DNA from: Burkholderia sp. IMCC1007
GTDB taxonomy: Bacteria > Pseudomonadota > Gammaproteobacteria > Burkholderiales > Burkholderiaceae
Assembly (NCBI RefSeq): GCF_027257875.1
Contig: NZ_JAPVQY010000053.1
Span: 1-55,355, forward strand
DNA length: 55,355 bases
Direction: 5' to 3'
Part shown: positions 33,594 through 41,153 of the stretch, in pieces
How positions within the stretch are numbered: position 1 is the first letter of the stretch
How the letters are laid out: each line of letters starts with the position of its first letter
Translations under genes and position numbers: made by a program
The notes under the pieces: model-generated
The model's database searches: none
The model's input: the letters and a program-made list of their open reading frames with translations, nothing else
Told to the model about the DNA's origin: nothing

Positions 33594-34220
33594 TTACGCG
33601 TCGGGGCGCGCGATGTCGAACCGGCTGTCGGGCTGCACGTGCACATAGGCGGACGGGCCGCCCGCGCGCAGGATGATGCCCGCGCCGAACGTGTCGAAGA
33701 TGCCGTCCTTCAGCAGGTCCTGGCGGATATGCACGCCGACGACCTCGCCGAGCACCAGCGTGGCCGGCGTGTCGACACCGTGATGATCGCGCAGCCGGAT
33801 CACCTCGGTCACCTTGCACTCGAAGTTGACGCCGCTTTCCGCCACGCGCGGCACGTCGACCAGGCGCGACGCAATCGCGGTCAGGCCGCCGAGATCGAAT
33901 TCGTTCACGCCGTACGGCACCGCGGCGCAGGTCTGGTTCATCTTTTCGGCGAGGTCGCGCGTCGCGAGGTTCCACACGAATTCGCCGGTCTCCTGCACGT
34001 TGCGCAGGCTGTCCTTCGCGGCCGTGCTCGAAAAGCCGATGATCGGCGGACGATAGTTGAACGCGTTGAAGAAGCTGTACGGCGCGAGGTTCAGCGTGCC
34101 GTCGCTGCCGCGCGACGAGATCCAGCCGATCGGGCGCGGGCCCACGATCGAGTTCAAAGGATCGTGCGGCAGGCCGTGGCCTTGCGACGGTTCGTAATAG
34201 TGGTAGCGCGGGTCGGTCAT
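33594..34220 (-). CDS. Flavin reductase-like (FMN-binding split-barrel) protein
   Basis: 208 aa, start MTDPRYHYYEPSQGHGLPHDPLNSIVGPRPIGWISS at ATG 34220. The PRPIGWISSRGSDGTLNLAPYSFFNAFNYRPPIIGFSST segment (residues about 28-67) is the FMN-binding core of the flavin reductase/FlaRed family, and the ETGEFVWNLATRDLAEKMN segment follows. It probably reduces or carries FMN with NAD(P)H, either as a reductase partner of an unlinked monooxygenase or alone. No monooxygenase is adjacent. Ends with its own terminator; monocistronic. Confidence 0.88.
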   Translation of the reverse strand: MTDPRYHYYEPSQGHGLPHDPLNSIVGPRPIGWISSRGSDGTLNLAPYSFFNAFNYRPPIIGFSSTAAKDSLRNVQETGEFVWNLATRDLAEKMNQTCAAVPYGVNEFDLGGLTAIASRLVDVPRVAESGVNFECKVTEVIRLRDHHGVDTPATLVLGEVVGVHIRQDLLKDGIFDTFGAGIILRAGGPSAYVHVQPDSRFDIARPDA

Positions 34221-34395
34221 GGCGGGAGGTCTGGGAGGAAGCAAACTGCGTTGAAGGCGATCGACGGAACGCAGGTGCCGTTCGCGGCAACAGCGATCCG
34301 GTGCGACGTGCGTGCCAGTATCACATGGCGTCGTCTTCGCCGCAGTGAAGTGCGCCCGAGCGCCGTGGCGATGCGCGGACGCATGCGGCGCGCGC

Positions 34396-34431
34396 AATAA
34401 AAAACCCGCGAGCGCTTCATTTCTCGCGGGC
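34396..34431 (-). terminator. Terminator of the intron-containing tRNA-Leu gene
   Basis: On the minus strand: CCCGCGAG, 10-nt loop, CTCGCGGG (perfect 8-bp stem) and TTTTTTATT. It is 38 bp past the tRNA CCA end. Confidence 0.9.
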
Positions 34432-34468
34432 TTTGCTGACCTTCGTCGAATCGCAGCGGGGCGATCGA

Positions 34469-34808
34469 TGGTGCCGGGGACCGGACTTGAACCGGCAAGC
34501 CAATTAAGGCGGCGGATTTTCGTCACACTGCATCTTTCGAAGCCGGCGTCGTTGGAACGACGCCGTTCGTGCGCTGGACTATGCCTTCGCCGTCGCGCGC
34601 GGGCGTGATCGCCGCCCGTGCGCCTTAGGCGCCCCCCGTCTAGTCTCTACACCTTCCTCGCCGCAGTTGTACCGCGAGGCTTGGCTCGGCGTTGCCTCGA
34701 TGCGCGCATCAGGGGTTTCACCGAATTTGAAGGGTTCTGCACCGGCCGTTTCCGACCGGGCACTCAATCTTTTAAGTCCGCTATGTTTACCAATTTCATC
34801 ACCCCGGC
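34469..34808 (-). tRNA. leuZ: tRNA-Leu(UAA), split by a group I intron
   Basis: The 5' exon 34808-34774 (35 nt) and 3' exon 34520-34469 (52 nt) join to an 87-nt class II tRNA. Acceptor GCCGGGG (34808-34802) pairs with CCCCGGC (34479-34473), discriminator A and encoded CCA. D stem ATG/CAT with loop AAATTGGTAAA. Anticodon arm GCGGA-CU-UAA-AA-TCCGC is perfect once spliced. Long variable arm GCC-TTAATT-GGC is diagnostic of leucine tRNA, and the T arm is GCCGG-TTCAAGT-CCGGT. The anticodon UAA reads UUA (and UUG), codons rare in this GC-rich genome. A TAGAAT -10 box lies at 34829-34824 on the minus strand, and a terminator at 34396-34431. Standard tRNA finders can miss it because of the 253-nt insertion. 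Confidence 0.97.
34521..34773 (-). ncRNA. Group I self-splicing intron (IC3-like) in tRNA-Leu(UAA)
   Basis: 253 nt inserted between anticodon positions 34 and 35 (U|AA), the site used by cyanobacterial and plastid tRNA-Leu introns. P1: exon ACUU (34777-34774) pairs with guide GAGU (34765-34762), giving the obligatory U.G at the splice site. P2: CCGGTCG-GAAA-CGGCCGG, a GNRA-capped hairpin. P4-side AAATTCGGTGAAACCCC (34728-34712). Q-like GGCAACGCCGAGCCAAGCC (34696-34678). P7: GACTA (34645-34641) with TAGTC (34581-34577). A 10-bp P9-like hairpin CGGCGTCGTT/AACGACGCCG follows, and the last intron base is omega-G (34521). P10 may use GATT (34769-34766) with exon AATC. No endonuclease ORF, so not mobile by homing on its own. 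Confidence 0.96.
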
Positions 34809-34823
34809 AAAAGGGCGGACGCG

Positions 34824-34829
34824 ATTCTA
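34824..34829 (-). promoter_or_regulatory. -10 box of the tRNA-Leu gene
   Basis: TAGAAT on the minus strand, 15 bp upstream of the mature tRNA 5' end; the matching -35 is weak. The rest of the gap 34809-35125 holds only the paired LacI-type operator nearer the next gene. Confidence 0.5.
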
Positions 34830-35076
34830 CCATTGCTTGCCCGTGCGTTCGCTGATTCCCGCGCAATGCATCGCGATGCAGCACGTTTGCGAGCCCGTCC
34901 GCAGCCCAATTCATCTGGCGCAACCGACGACGTCGCGACGCCCGTCGCCGGTTTTCCTCCCGCGCCGCAACATCCGCCGCTACAATCGAAGCCCCCTGCC
35001 CGACCGGCGCCAACCGTCTGATGTTTGTATCGTGCTTGTTACGAAACAGACATCGTGCGCGTCATCGCGAAGTCAC

Positions 35077-35111
35077 AAACGTTTTCGATAATTCCCCGGT
35101 CGAAAACGTTT
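35077..35111. promoter_or_regulatory. Paired LacI-family operators
   Basis: Two copies in inverted orientation, AAACGTTTTCG (35077-35087) and CGAAAACGTTT (35101-35111), each with the central CG-type half palindrome typical of LacI/PurR sites. They lie 15-49 bp upstream of the lacI-type gene. They fit autoregulation and control of the transport operon that follows. Confidence 0.75.
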
Positions 35112-35125
35112 ACATCGCGTGATTC

Positions 35126-36151
35126 ATGACCCCGACCATCAAGGACGTCGCCGCGCTCGCCGGCTTCTCGATCGCCACCGTTTCGCGCGCGATCAACGCG
35201 CCGCATACCGTCAGTCCCGCCACGCTCGCGGCGATCCGCTCGGCGATCGACGCGCTGCAGTTCCGCCCGAGCCCGCTCGGCCGGCAGTTGCGCGGCGAAC
35301 GCACGCGGCTCGTCGGCGTCGTCGTGCCGACGCTGTCGAACCCGGTGTTCGCCGACTGCCTGCACGGCATCGACGAACTCGCGACCGCGGCCGGTTTCAA
35401 GCTGATCCTGATGACGACCGAATACGACGCGGCGCGCGAGCGCCACGCGATCGAGACGCTGCGCGAGCAGCGCGTCGAAGGGCTGATCCTGACCGTCGCC
35501 GATGCCGATACGCATCCGCTGCTCGACATGCTCGACCGCGACGGCCCGCACTACGTGCTGATGCACAACGACACGCAGCGCCGCCCGTCGGTGTCGGTCG
35601 ACAACCGCAGCGCCGCCTACGACGGCGTGCGGATGCTCACCGCGCGCGGCCATCGCCGCGTGCTGATGCTGGCCGGCTCGCTCGCCGCATCGGATCGCGC
35701 GCGCCAGCGTCATCTCGGCTACGCGCAGGCGCTCGACGAATGCGGCGTCGCAACGCTGCCGCCCGTCGAAGTCGACTTCAACGCGCCCGAACTGCCCGAT
35801 GCGGTGCTCGCGCATCTCACCGCGCAAGCCACGCGCCCGACCGCCCTCTTCTGCAGCAACGACCTGCTCGCGATGGTCGTGATGCGCGGCCTGCGCCGCG
35901 CGGGCTTCTCGGTTCCCGACGACCTGTCGGTGCTCGGCTTCGACGGCATCGCGATCGGCGAGCTGCTCGCGCCGGCGCTCGCGAGCGTCGCGACGCCGAA
36001 CCAGGACATCGGCCGCCATGCATGGCGGCGCCTCGTCGAATGCATCGGCGGCGCGACGATCGAACGCACGTCGCTGATCCTGCCGCACACGGTGCGCGAC
36101 GGCGCGACGGTCGCGCCGCCGGCCACCGATCTGCAGCTACGCCACGCCTGA
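35126..36151 (+). CDS. LacI-family transcriptional regulator
   Basis: 341 aa, start MTPTIKDVAALAGFSIATVSRAINAP at ATG 35126. The LacI helix-turn-helix and hinge helix occupy residues about 3-56 (VSPATLAAIRSAIDALQFRPSPLGRQLRG), followed by a ribose-binding-protein-like effector core (TRLVGVVVPTLSNPVFADCLHGI, FCSNDLLAMVVMRGLRRAG, VLGFDGIAIGELLAPALASV). Same strand as the ABC operon, 59 bp before the binding-protein start, so it may be the first gene of the operon. A paired palindromic operator sits just upstream. Ligand unknown; likely a phosphodiester, polyol or related compound, given the operon. Confidence 0.92.
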   Translation: MTPTIKDVAALAGFSIATVSRAINAPHTVSPATLAAIRSAIDALQFRPSPLGRQLRGERTRLVGVVVPTLSNPVFADCLHGIDELATAAGFKLILMTTEYDAARERHAIETLREQRVEGLILTVADADTHPLLDMLDRDGPHYVLMHNDTQRRPSVSVDNRSAAYDGVRMLTARGHRRVLMLAGSLAASDRARQRHLGYAQALDECGVATLPPVEVDFNAPELPDAVLAHLTAQATRPTALFCSNDLLAMVVMRGLRRAGFSVPDDLSVLGFDGIAIGELLAPALASVATPNQDIGRHAWRRLVECIGGATIERTSLILPHTVRDGATVAPPATDLQLRHA

Positions 36152-36210
36152 ACGCCCGCGCCGCGCCACCCGTGCGCGGCCGGACACCCACACCCGCCCG
36201 GAGACCCACC

Positions 36211-37239
36211 GTGTCCTTTCGCCTGACCTCGCTGCTGCGCGTGCTCGCAGCACCCGTCGCGTGCGCCGCGCTCGTCGCGCTCGCCCCCGTCGCCCACGCC
36301 GACGAAACCGCGATCTGCTACAACTGCCCGCCCGAATGGGCCGACTGGGCCGCGCAAATCGCGGCGATCAAGCAGAAGACCGGCATCCGCGTGCCGTTCG
36401 ACAACAAGAACTCCGGCCAGGCGATCGCGCAGTTGATCGCCGAGCAGAAGAGCCCGGTCGCCGACGTCGTCTATCTGGGCGTGTCGTCGGCGTTCCAGGC
36501 GAAGGACAAGGGCGTGATCGCGCCGTACAAGCCCGCGCACTGGAACGACATCCCCGCGAACCTGAAGGACCCGCAAGGCTACTGGTTCGCGATCCATTCG
36601 GGCACGCTCGGCTTCTTCGTGAACAAGGACGCACTCGACGGCAAGCCGGTGCCGCGTTCGTGGGCCGATCTGCTGAAGCCGGAATACAAGGGCATGGTCG
36701 GCTATCTCGATCCGTCGAGCGCGTTCGTCGGCTACGCGGGCGCGGTCGCCGTCAACCAGGCGCTCGGCGGCAGCCTCGACAACTTCAAGCCGGGCCTCGA
36801 CTGGTTTCGCAAGCTGAAGGCGAACGCGCCGATCGTGCCGAAGCAAACTGCCTACGCGCGCGTGCTGTCCGGCGAGATTCCGATCCTGCTCGACTACGAC
36901 TTCGATGCGTATCGCGCGAAGTACAAGGACAACGCGAACGTCGAATTCGTGATTCCGAAGGAAGGCACGATCGCGGTGCCGTACGTGATGGGCCTCGTGA
37001 AGGGCGCGCCGCACGATGCGAACGGCAAGAAGGTGCTCGACTTCGTGCTGTCCGACGAAGGCCAGAAGCTGTGGGCCAACGCGTACCTGCGCCCGGTGCG
37101 CGCGCAGACGCTCGGCGCCGACATCGCCGCGAAGTTCCTGCCGGCGAGCGAATACGCGCGGGCGAAGCCGGTCGACTTCGGCAAGATGGCAGCCGGCCAG
37201 CAAGCGTTCGGCCTGCAGTACCTGCAGGTGATGCAATAA
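36211..37239 (+). CDS. ABC transporter periplasmic substrate-binding protein
   Basis: 342 aa, GTG start at 36211. Signal peptide SFRLTSLLRVLAAPVACAALVALAPVAHA, cleaved before DETAICYNCPPEW. The fold is the extracellular solute-binding protein family that includes iron, 2-aminoethylphosphonate and spermidine binders: IAAIKQKTGIRVPFDNKNSGQA, PVADVVYLGVSSAFQAKDKG, DEGQKLWANAYLRPVRAQ. Two cysteines (CYNC) near the mature N-terminus. The terminal operon gene is a phosphodiesterase, suggesting a phosphorus compound such as a glycerophosphodiester or aminoethylphosphonate. Substrate not proven. Confidence 0.88.
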   Translation: MSFRLTSLLRVLAAPVACAALVALAPVAHADETAICYNCPPEWADWAAQIAAIKQKTGIRVPFDNKNSGQAIAQLIAEQKSPVADVVYLGVSSAFQAKDKGVIAPYKPAHWNDIPANLKDPQGYWFAIHSGTLGFFVNKDALDGKPVPRSWADLLKPEYKGMVGYLDPSSAFVGYAGAVAVNQALGGSLDNFKPGLDWFRKLKANAPIVPKQTAYARVLSGEIPILLDYDFDAYRAKYKDNANVEFVIPKEGTIAVPYVMGLVKGAPHDANGKKVLDFVLSDEGQKLWANAYLRPVRAQTLGADIAAKFLPASEYARAKPVDFGKMAAGQQAFGLQYLQVMQ

Positions 37240-37256
37240 GCGGCCGGATTCACGCG

Positions 37257-38081
37257 ATGCTCGATCTGACTTTCCCGCTGCGCTGGCGTGTCGCGCTCGT
37301 CGCGCCGGCGCTCGCGGTGTTCGCCGCGTTCTGGCTGCTGCCGATGGTGTCGCTCGTGCAGGTCTCGGCCGACGGCGCGTTCTTCGCGCACTACGCGGCG
37401 CTGCTCGGCAATGCGCGCTACATGAAGAGTCTCGCGGAGACGGTGGCGCTGTCCGCGGGCGTCACGCTCGCGACGCTCGCGCTGTCGACGATTTCCGGCC
37501 TGCTGCTCGCGCGCCGCGAATTCGCGGGCAAGCGCGTGTTGCTCGCGCTGCTCACCTTTCCGCTCGCGTTCCCGGGCGTCGTGGTCGGCTTCATGGTGAT
37601 CATGCTCGCCGGTCGGCAGGGGCTGATCGGGATGCTGTCCGCGAAGCTCACCGGCGACAAGTGGGTGTTCGCGTATTCGGTCACCGGGTTGTTCGTCGGC
37701 TACCTGTACTTCTCGATTCCGCGCGTGATCGTCACCGTGATCGCGGCCGCGTCGAAGCTCGACGCATCGCTCGAGGAAGCCGCACGCTCGCTCGGCGCGT
37801 CGCCGTGGCGCATCTTCGTCGACATCGTGCTGCCGGCGCTCGCACCGGGCCTGATCGCGGCCGGCGCGATCTGCTTCGCGACCGCGATGGGCGCATTCGG
37901 TACCGCGTTTACGCTCGCCACCGACCTGAACGTGCTGCCGATGACGATCTACACCGAGTTCACGCTGAACGCGAACATCGCAACGGCCGCCGGCCTGTCG
38001 ATCGTGCTCGGCGCCGTCACCTGGGCCGTGCTCGCGCTCGCGCGCCGGTTCACCGGCCACACCGCCGCCGCCGCGGCCTGA
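37257..38081 (+). CDS. ABC transporter permease 1
   Basis: 274 aa, start MLDLTFPLRWRVALVAPALAVF at ATG 37257, six transmembrane segments. The EAA loop is EEAARSLGASPWRIFVDIVLPALAPGL (residues about 175-200), which contacts the ATPase. PhnU/PotB-like first permease. It starts 17 bp after the binding-protein stop; the second permease starts 10 bp after its stop. Confidence 0.9.
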   Translation: MLDLTFPLRWRVALVAPALAVFAAFWLLPMVSLVQVSADGAFFAHYAALLGNARYMKSLAETVALSAGVTLATLALSTISGLLLARREFAGKRVLLALLTFPLAFPGVVVGFMVIMLAGRQGLIGMLSAKLTGDKWVFAYSVTGLFVGYLYFSIPRVIVTVIAAASKLDASLEEAARSLGASPWRIFVDIVLPALAPGLIAAGAICFATAMGAFGTAFTLATDLNVLPMTIYTEFTLNANIATAAGLSIVLGAVTWAVLALARRFTGHTAAAAA

Positions 38082-38091
38082 GGATGCCTTC

Positions 38092-38988
38092 ATGCAATCG
38101 CTTTCCGGTTCCTCCGCGCCGTCGCCGGCGCCCGCTCCGTCGCATGCGAACGGCGCCGCCCGACGTGCGCCGCGCGTCACGGGAGCGCGCACGATCGCCG
38201 CGCTGCAATGGGGCGTCACGCTGCTGCTGTGCGCGTTCCTGATCGTGCCCGTCGTGATGTCGGTGCTCGCGGGCGTCACCGTCAACTATTTCCGCGGGCT
38301 GTCGAGCGGCCTCACGCTGCGCTGGCTCGAGCAGGTGTGGCAGCAGTATCAGGGGTCGGTCGGCCTGTCGCTCGGCGTCGCGTTCGCGACGCTCGCGATC
38401 GTGCTCGCGATCGGCGTGCCGGCCGGCTATGCGCTCGCGCGCAGCCAGAGCCGCACGGCCCGCGTGATCGAGGAAGCGCTGGTGCTGCCGGTCGCGCTGC
38501 CGGGCCTGGCATCGGCGCTCGCGCTGCTGGTCGTGTACGGCGGCTTCACCGCGTTCCGGATGAGCCTATGGTTCATCGTCGTCGGCCATGTGGTGTTCAC
38601 GCTGCCGTTCATGGTGCGCGCGGTCGCGGCGGTCGCGGCCGGCGCCGACCTGCGCACGCTCGAGGAAGGCGCGGCGAGCCTCGGCGCGTCGTTCGTCACG
38701 CGCTTCGTCACGATCGTGCTGCCGAACCTGCGCCCCGGCATCGTCGCGGGTGCGCTCGCGGTGCTCACGCTGTCGATCGGCGAATTCAACCTCACGTGGA
38801 TGCTGCACACACCCGACACGAAGACGCTGCCCGTCGGGCTCGCCGACACCTATGCGTCGCTGCGTCTCGAAGTCGGCAGCGCATACACGATCGTGTTCCT
38901 GCTGATGACGCTGCCGCTGCTCGTCGCGATGCAATGGCTCGGCGTCGATCCGTCCGGCACGCGCGCCGTGAAGCGCCGCGCGCGCTGA
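38092..38988 (+). CDS. ABC transporter permease 2
   Basis: 298 aa, start MQSLSGSSAPSPAPAPSHANGAARRAPR at ATG 38092: an alanine/proline-rich cytoplasmic N-terminus of about 45 residues, then six transmembrane segments. The EAA loop is LEEGAASLGASFVTRFVTIVLPNLRPGI. PotC/PhnV-like. It forms the channel heterodimer with permease 1. Confidence 0.9.
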   Translation: MQSLSGSSAPSPAPAPSHANGAARRAPRVTGARTIAALQWGVTLLLCAFLIVPVVMSVLAGVTVNYFRGLSSGLTLRWLEQVWQQYQGSVGLSLGVAFATLAIVLAIGVPAGYALARSQSRTARVIEEALVLPVALPGLASALALLVVYGGFTAFRMSLWFIVVGHVVFTLPFMVRAVAAVAAGADLRTLEEGAASLGASFVTRFVTIVLPNLRPGIVAGALAVLTLSIGEFNLTWMLHTPDTKTLPVGLADTYASLRLEVGSAYTIVFLLMTLPLLVAMQWLGVDPSGTRAVKRRAR

Positions 38989-39021
38989 GCCGTGCTGAAC
39001 CGTGCTGATTCTCCCGTTCCC

Positions 39022-40053
39022 ATGAAACTCGATTCCACTCCCATTACCCTGACCCGCTGCGCGAAGACGTTCCGCGGCACGCGCGTGCTCGAACCGCTCG
39101 ACCTGTCGATCGGCGCGGGCGAAACGCTGGTGCTGCTCGGTCCGTCGGGCTGCGGCAAGACGACGACGCTGCGGCTGATCGCGGGCCTCGACACGCCGGA
39201 CGCCGGCGGCACGATCGCATTCGGCGCCGACGACGTGACCGCGCTGCCGATCGAGCGCCGCCAGGTCGGCATGGTGTTCCAGAACTACGCGCTGTTCCCG
39301 AACCTGACGGTGCGCGGCAATGTCGGCTACGGACTGAAGATTCGCAAGACCGAGCCGCGCGCGCTGCGCGAGCGCATCGACGAACTGCTCGCGATGATGC
39401 GGCTCGACGCGCATGCCGACAAACCGGTCGATCAGCTGTCGGGCGGCCAGCGGCAGCGCGTCGCGCTCGCGCGTGCGCTTGCCGTGCGCCCGCGCGTGCT
39501 GCTGCTCGACGAGCCGCTGACCGCGCTCGACGCGAAGCTGCGCGACGTGCTGCGTCGCGAGATGAACACGCTGCTGCGCGAGCTCGGCGTGACGACCGTG
39601 TACGTGACGCACGACCAGGCCGAAGCGATGGAGCTCGGCGACCGGATCGTCGTGATGGGTGCCGGCCGCATCGAGCAGATCGGCACGCCACGCGACATCT
39701 ACTACCGGCCGGCGAACCGCACGGTCGCGCAGTTCATCGGCACGCTGAACCGGCTTGCGGGACAATGGCGCGATGGCGCGCTCGTGACGACGGGCGGCTC
39801 GATCGTCACGCCGCACGCCGCCGACGAATGGTTCTTCCGCCCGGAGGACGCGCAGCTCTCCGATCCCGCGCATGCGCCGCTGCGCGGCGCGATCGGCGCG
39901 TGCGCGTTCCTCGGCGAGCGCACGCGGCTCACGATCGAGCACGCGGCGCCCGACGCGCTCGTGATCGACGTGCCGGGCCGCATCGAGCTGGCTCGCGGCA
40001 CGGCCGTCGGCCTCACGATCGCGGCGCAAGGCCTGATCGCGCTCGCCGCGTGA
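39022..40053 (+). CDS. ABC transporter ATP-binding protein (PotA/FbpC/PhnT type)
   Basis: 343 aa, start MKLDSTPITLTRCAKTFRGTRVLEPL at ATG 39022; an earlier frame start at 38992 lacks a ribosome-binding site. Walker A GPSGCGKTT (residues 40-48), Q-loop VFQNYALFPNLTV, signature LSGGQRQRVALARAL (about 140), Walker B VLLLDEPLTALD, H-loop VTHDQAE. A C-terminal TOBE domain begins near residue 285. It drives import of the operon substrate. Confidence 0.93.
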   Translation: MKLDSTPITLTRCAKTFRGTRVLEPLDLSIGAGETLVLLGPSGCGKTTTLRLIAGLDTPDAGGTIAFGADDVTALPIERRQVGMVFQNYALFPNLTVRGNVGYGLKIRKTEPRALRERIDELLAMMRLDAHADKPVDQLSGGQRQRVALARALAVRPRVLLLDEPLTALDAKLRDVLRREMNTLLRELGVTTVYVTHDQAEAMELGDRIVVMGAGRIEQIGTPRDIYYRPANRTVAQFIGTLNRLAGQWRDGALVTTGGSIVTPHAADEWFFRPEDAQLSDPAHAPLRGAIGACAFLGERTRLTIEHAAPDALVIDVPGRIELARGTAVGLTIAAQGLIALAA

Positions 40054-40091
40054 TGCCGCCCCACGATAACCAGCTATTCCGAGGAACGACG

Positions 40092-40916
40092 ATGCTGCTT
40101 GCCCAAATCAGCGATCTCCACATCAAGCGTCCGGGGCAGCTCGCGTACCGGCGCGTCGACACGGCGGCCGCGCTCGCGCGCTGCATCGCGAAGCTGAACG
40201 CGCTCGTGCCGCGCCCGGACGCCGTGCTCGTCACCGGCGACCTGACCGACTTCGGCCACGACGACGAATACCGCCATCTGCGCGAGTTGCTCGCGCCGCT
40301 CGAGATTCCGTACTACCTGATGATCGGCAATCACGACGACCGTGCCGGGCTGCGCCGCGCGTTCGCCGATCGCCCCGAATTGCAGGACGGCGAATTCGTG
40401 CAGTACGCATTCGATATCGGCGCGGTGCGCGTGCTCGCGCTCGACTCGCAGGTGCCTGGCGCGAGCCACGGCGACCTGTGCGACGCACGGCTCGCGTGGC
40501 TCGCCGCGCAGCTCGACGCCGCGCGCGAGCAGCCGGTGATCGTCGCGCTGCACCACCCGCCGTTTGCATCGGGAATCGGCCACATGGACGCGCTGCGCCT
40601 CGCACCCGCCGCCGCCGCGAAGCTCGATGCGCTGCTGCGCGCGCATCCGAACGTCGAGCGCGTGCTGTGCGGCCACGTGCACCGGACGATGTTCACGCGC
40701 TTCGGCGGCACGCTCGCGTCGGCCGTGCCGGCGCCCGCGCATCAGGTCGCGTTCGACCTGCGCGCGGACGCGCCGTCCGCGTTCCGGCTCGAGCCGCCGG
40801 CGTTCGCGGTGCACCGCCATACGCCGGAAACGGGCGTGATCTCCCACCATGTGTACGTGGACGAAGGCGACGGACCGTATCCGTTCTACGAACCGAGCGG
40901 CGAACTGGTCGACTGA
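40092..40916 (+). CDS. gpdQ: GpdQ-like metal-dependent phosphodiesterase
   Basis: 274 aa, start MLLAQISDLHIKRPGQLAYRR at ATG 40092, same length as Enterobacter GpdQ and of matching layout. Binuclear metal motifs: SDLH (Asp8, His10), VLVTGDLTDFG, MIGNHDDR, ALHHPPFASGIGHMD and LCGHVHRTMFTRFGG. This class hydrolyses glycerophosphodiesters and other phosphodiesters, including cAMP in some members. It is the last gene of the LacI-regulated ABC operon, 38 bp after the ATPase, so it likely acts on the imported compound. Cytoplasmic (no signal peptide). Confidence 0.85.
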   Translation: MLLAQISDLHIKRPGQLAYRRVDTAAALARCIAKLNALVPRPDAVLVTGDLTDFGHDDEYRHLRELLAPLEIPYYLMIGNHDDRAGLRRAFADRPELQDGEFVQYAFDIGAVRVLALDSQVPGASHGDLCDARLAWLAAQLDAAREQPVIVALHHPPFASGIGHMDALRLAPAAAAKLDALLRAHPNVERVLCGHVHRTMFTRFGGTLASAVPAPAHQVAFDLRADAPSAFRLEPPAFAVHRHTPETGVISHHVYVDEGDGPYPFYEPSGELVD

Positions 40917-41153
40917 CCACGCGCATTGCGCGCGGCGACGGACGGTCGCGGCCGCGGCCACGGCCGCTCGGCCTGCTCGCTGGCCGATGACCGTCCATCG
41001 GCAGCGGAGCCGCCGGACTCGGGCCGCCTCGGGCCGGCCGGCAGATTTCGCGGTGCTCCGGTATGATCGGGACCCTCGATCGGCACCCGGTCGCCGGTGC
41101 AACCGACGCTGCGCCGCGGCGGGTGTGCCACCTCACTCCGGTCCGTTGCAATC

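Noticed and set aside
34469..34520. The 3' tRNA half as the end of a tmRNA
   Set aside because: The CCGGTTCAAGTCCGG...CCA end first looked like ssrA, but its acceptor pairs with 34802-34808, the anticodon stem pairs across the intron and the intron core motifs are group I, not tmRNA.
34579..35013. Short ORFs on both strands over the tRNA/intron region
   Set aside because: The region is explained by the tRNA-Leu exons and group I intron; the ORFs have shadow-like composition.
35119..37239. A 706-codon open frame covering the LacI gene region and the binding protein
   Set aside because: Its first half runs through the LacI gene in another frame and is arginine-rich shadow sequence; the real protein starts at GTG 36211 with a signal peptide.
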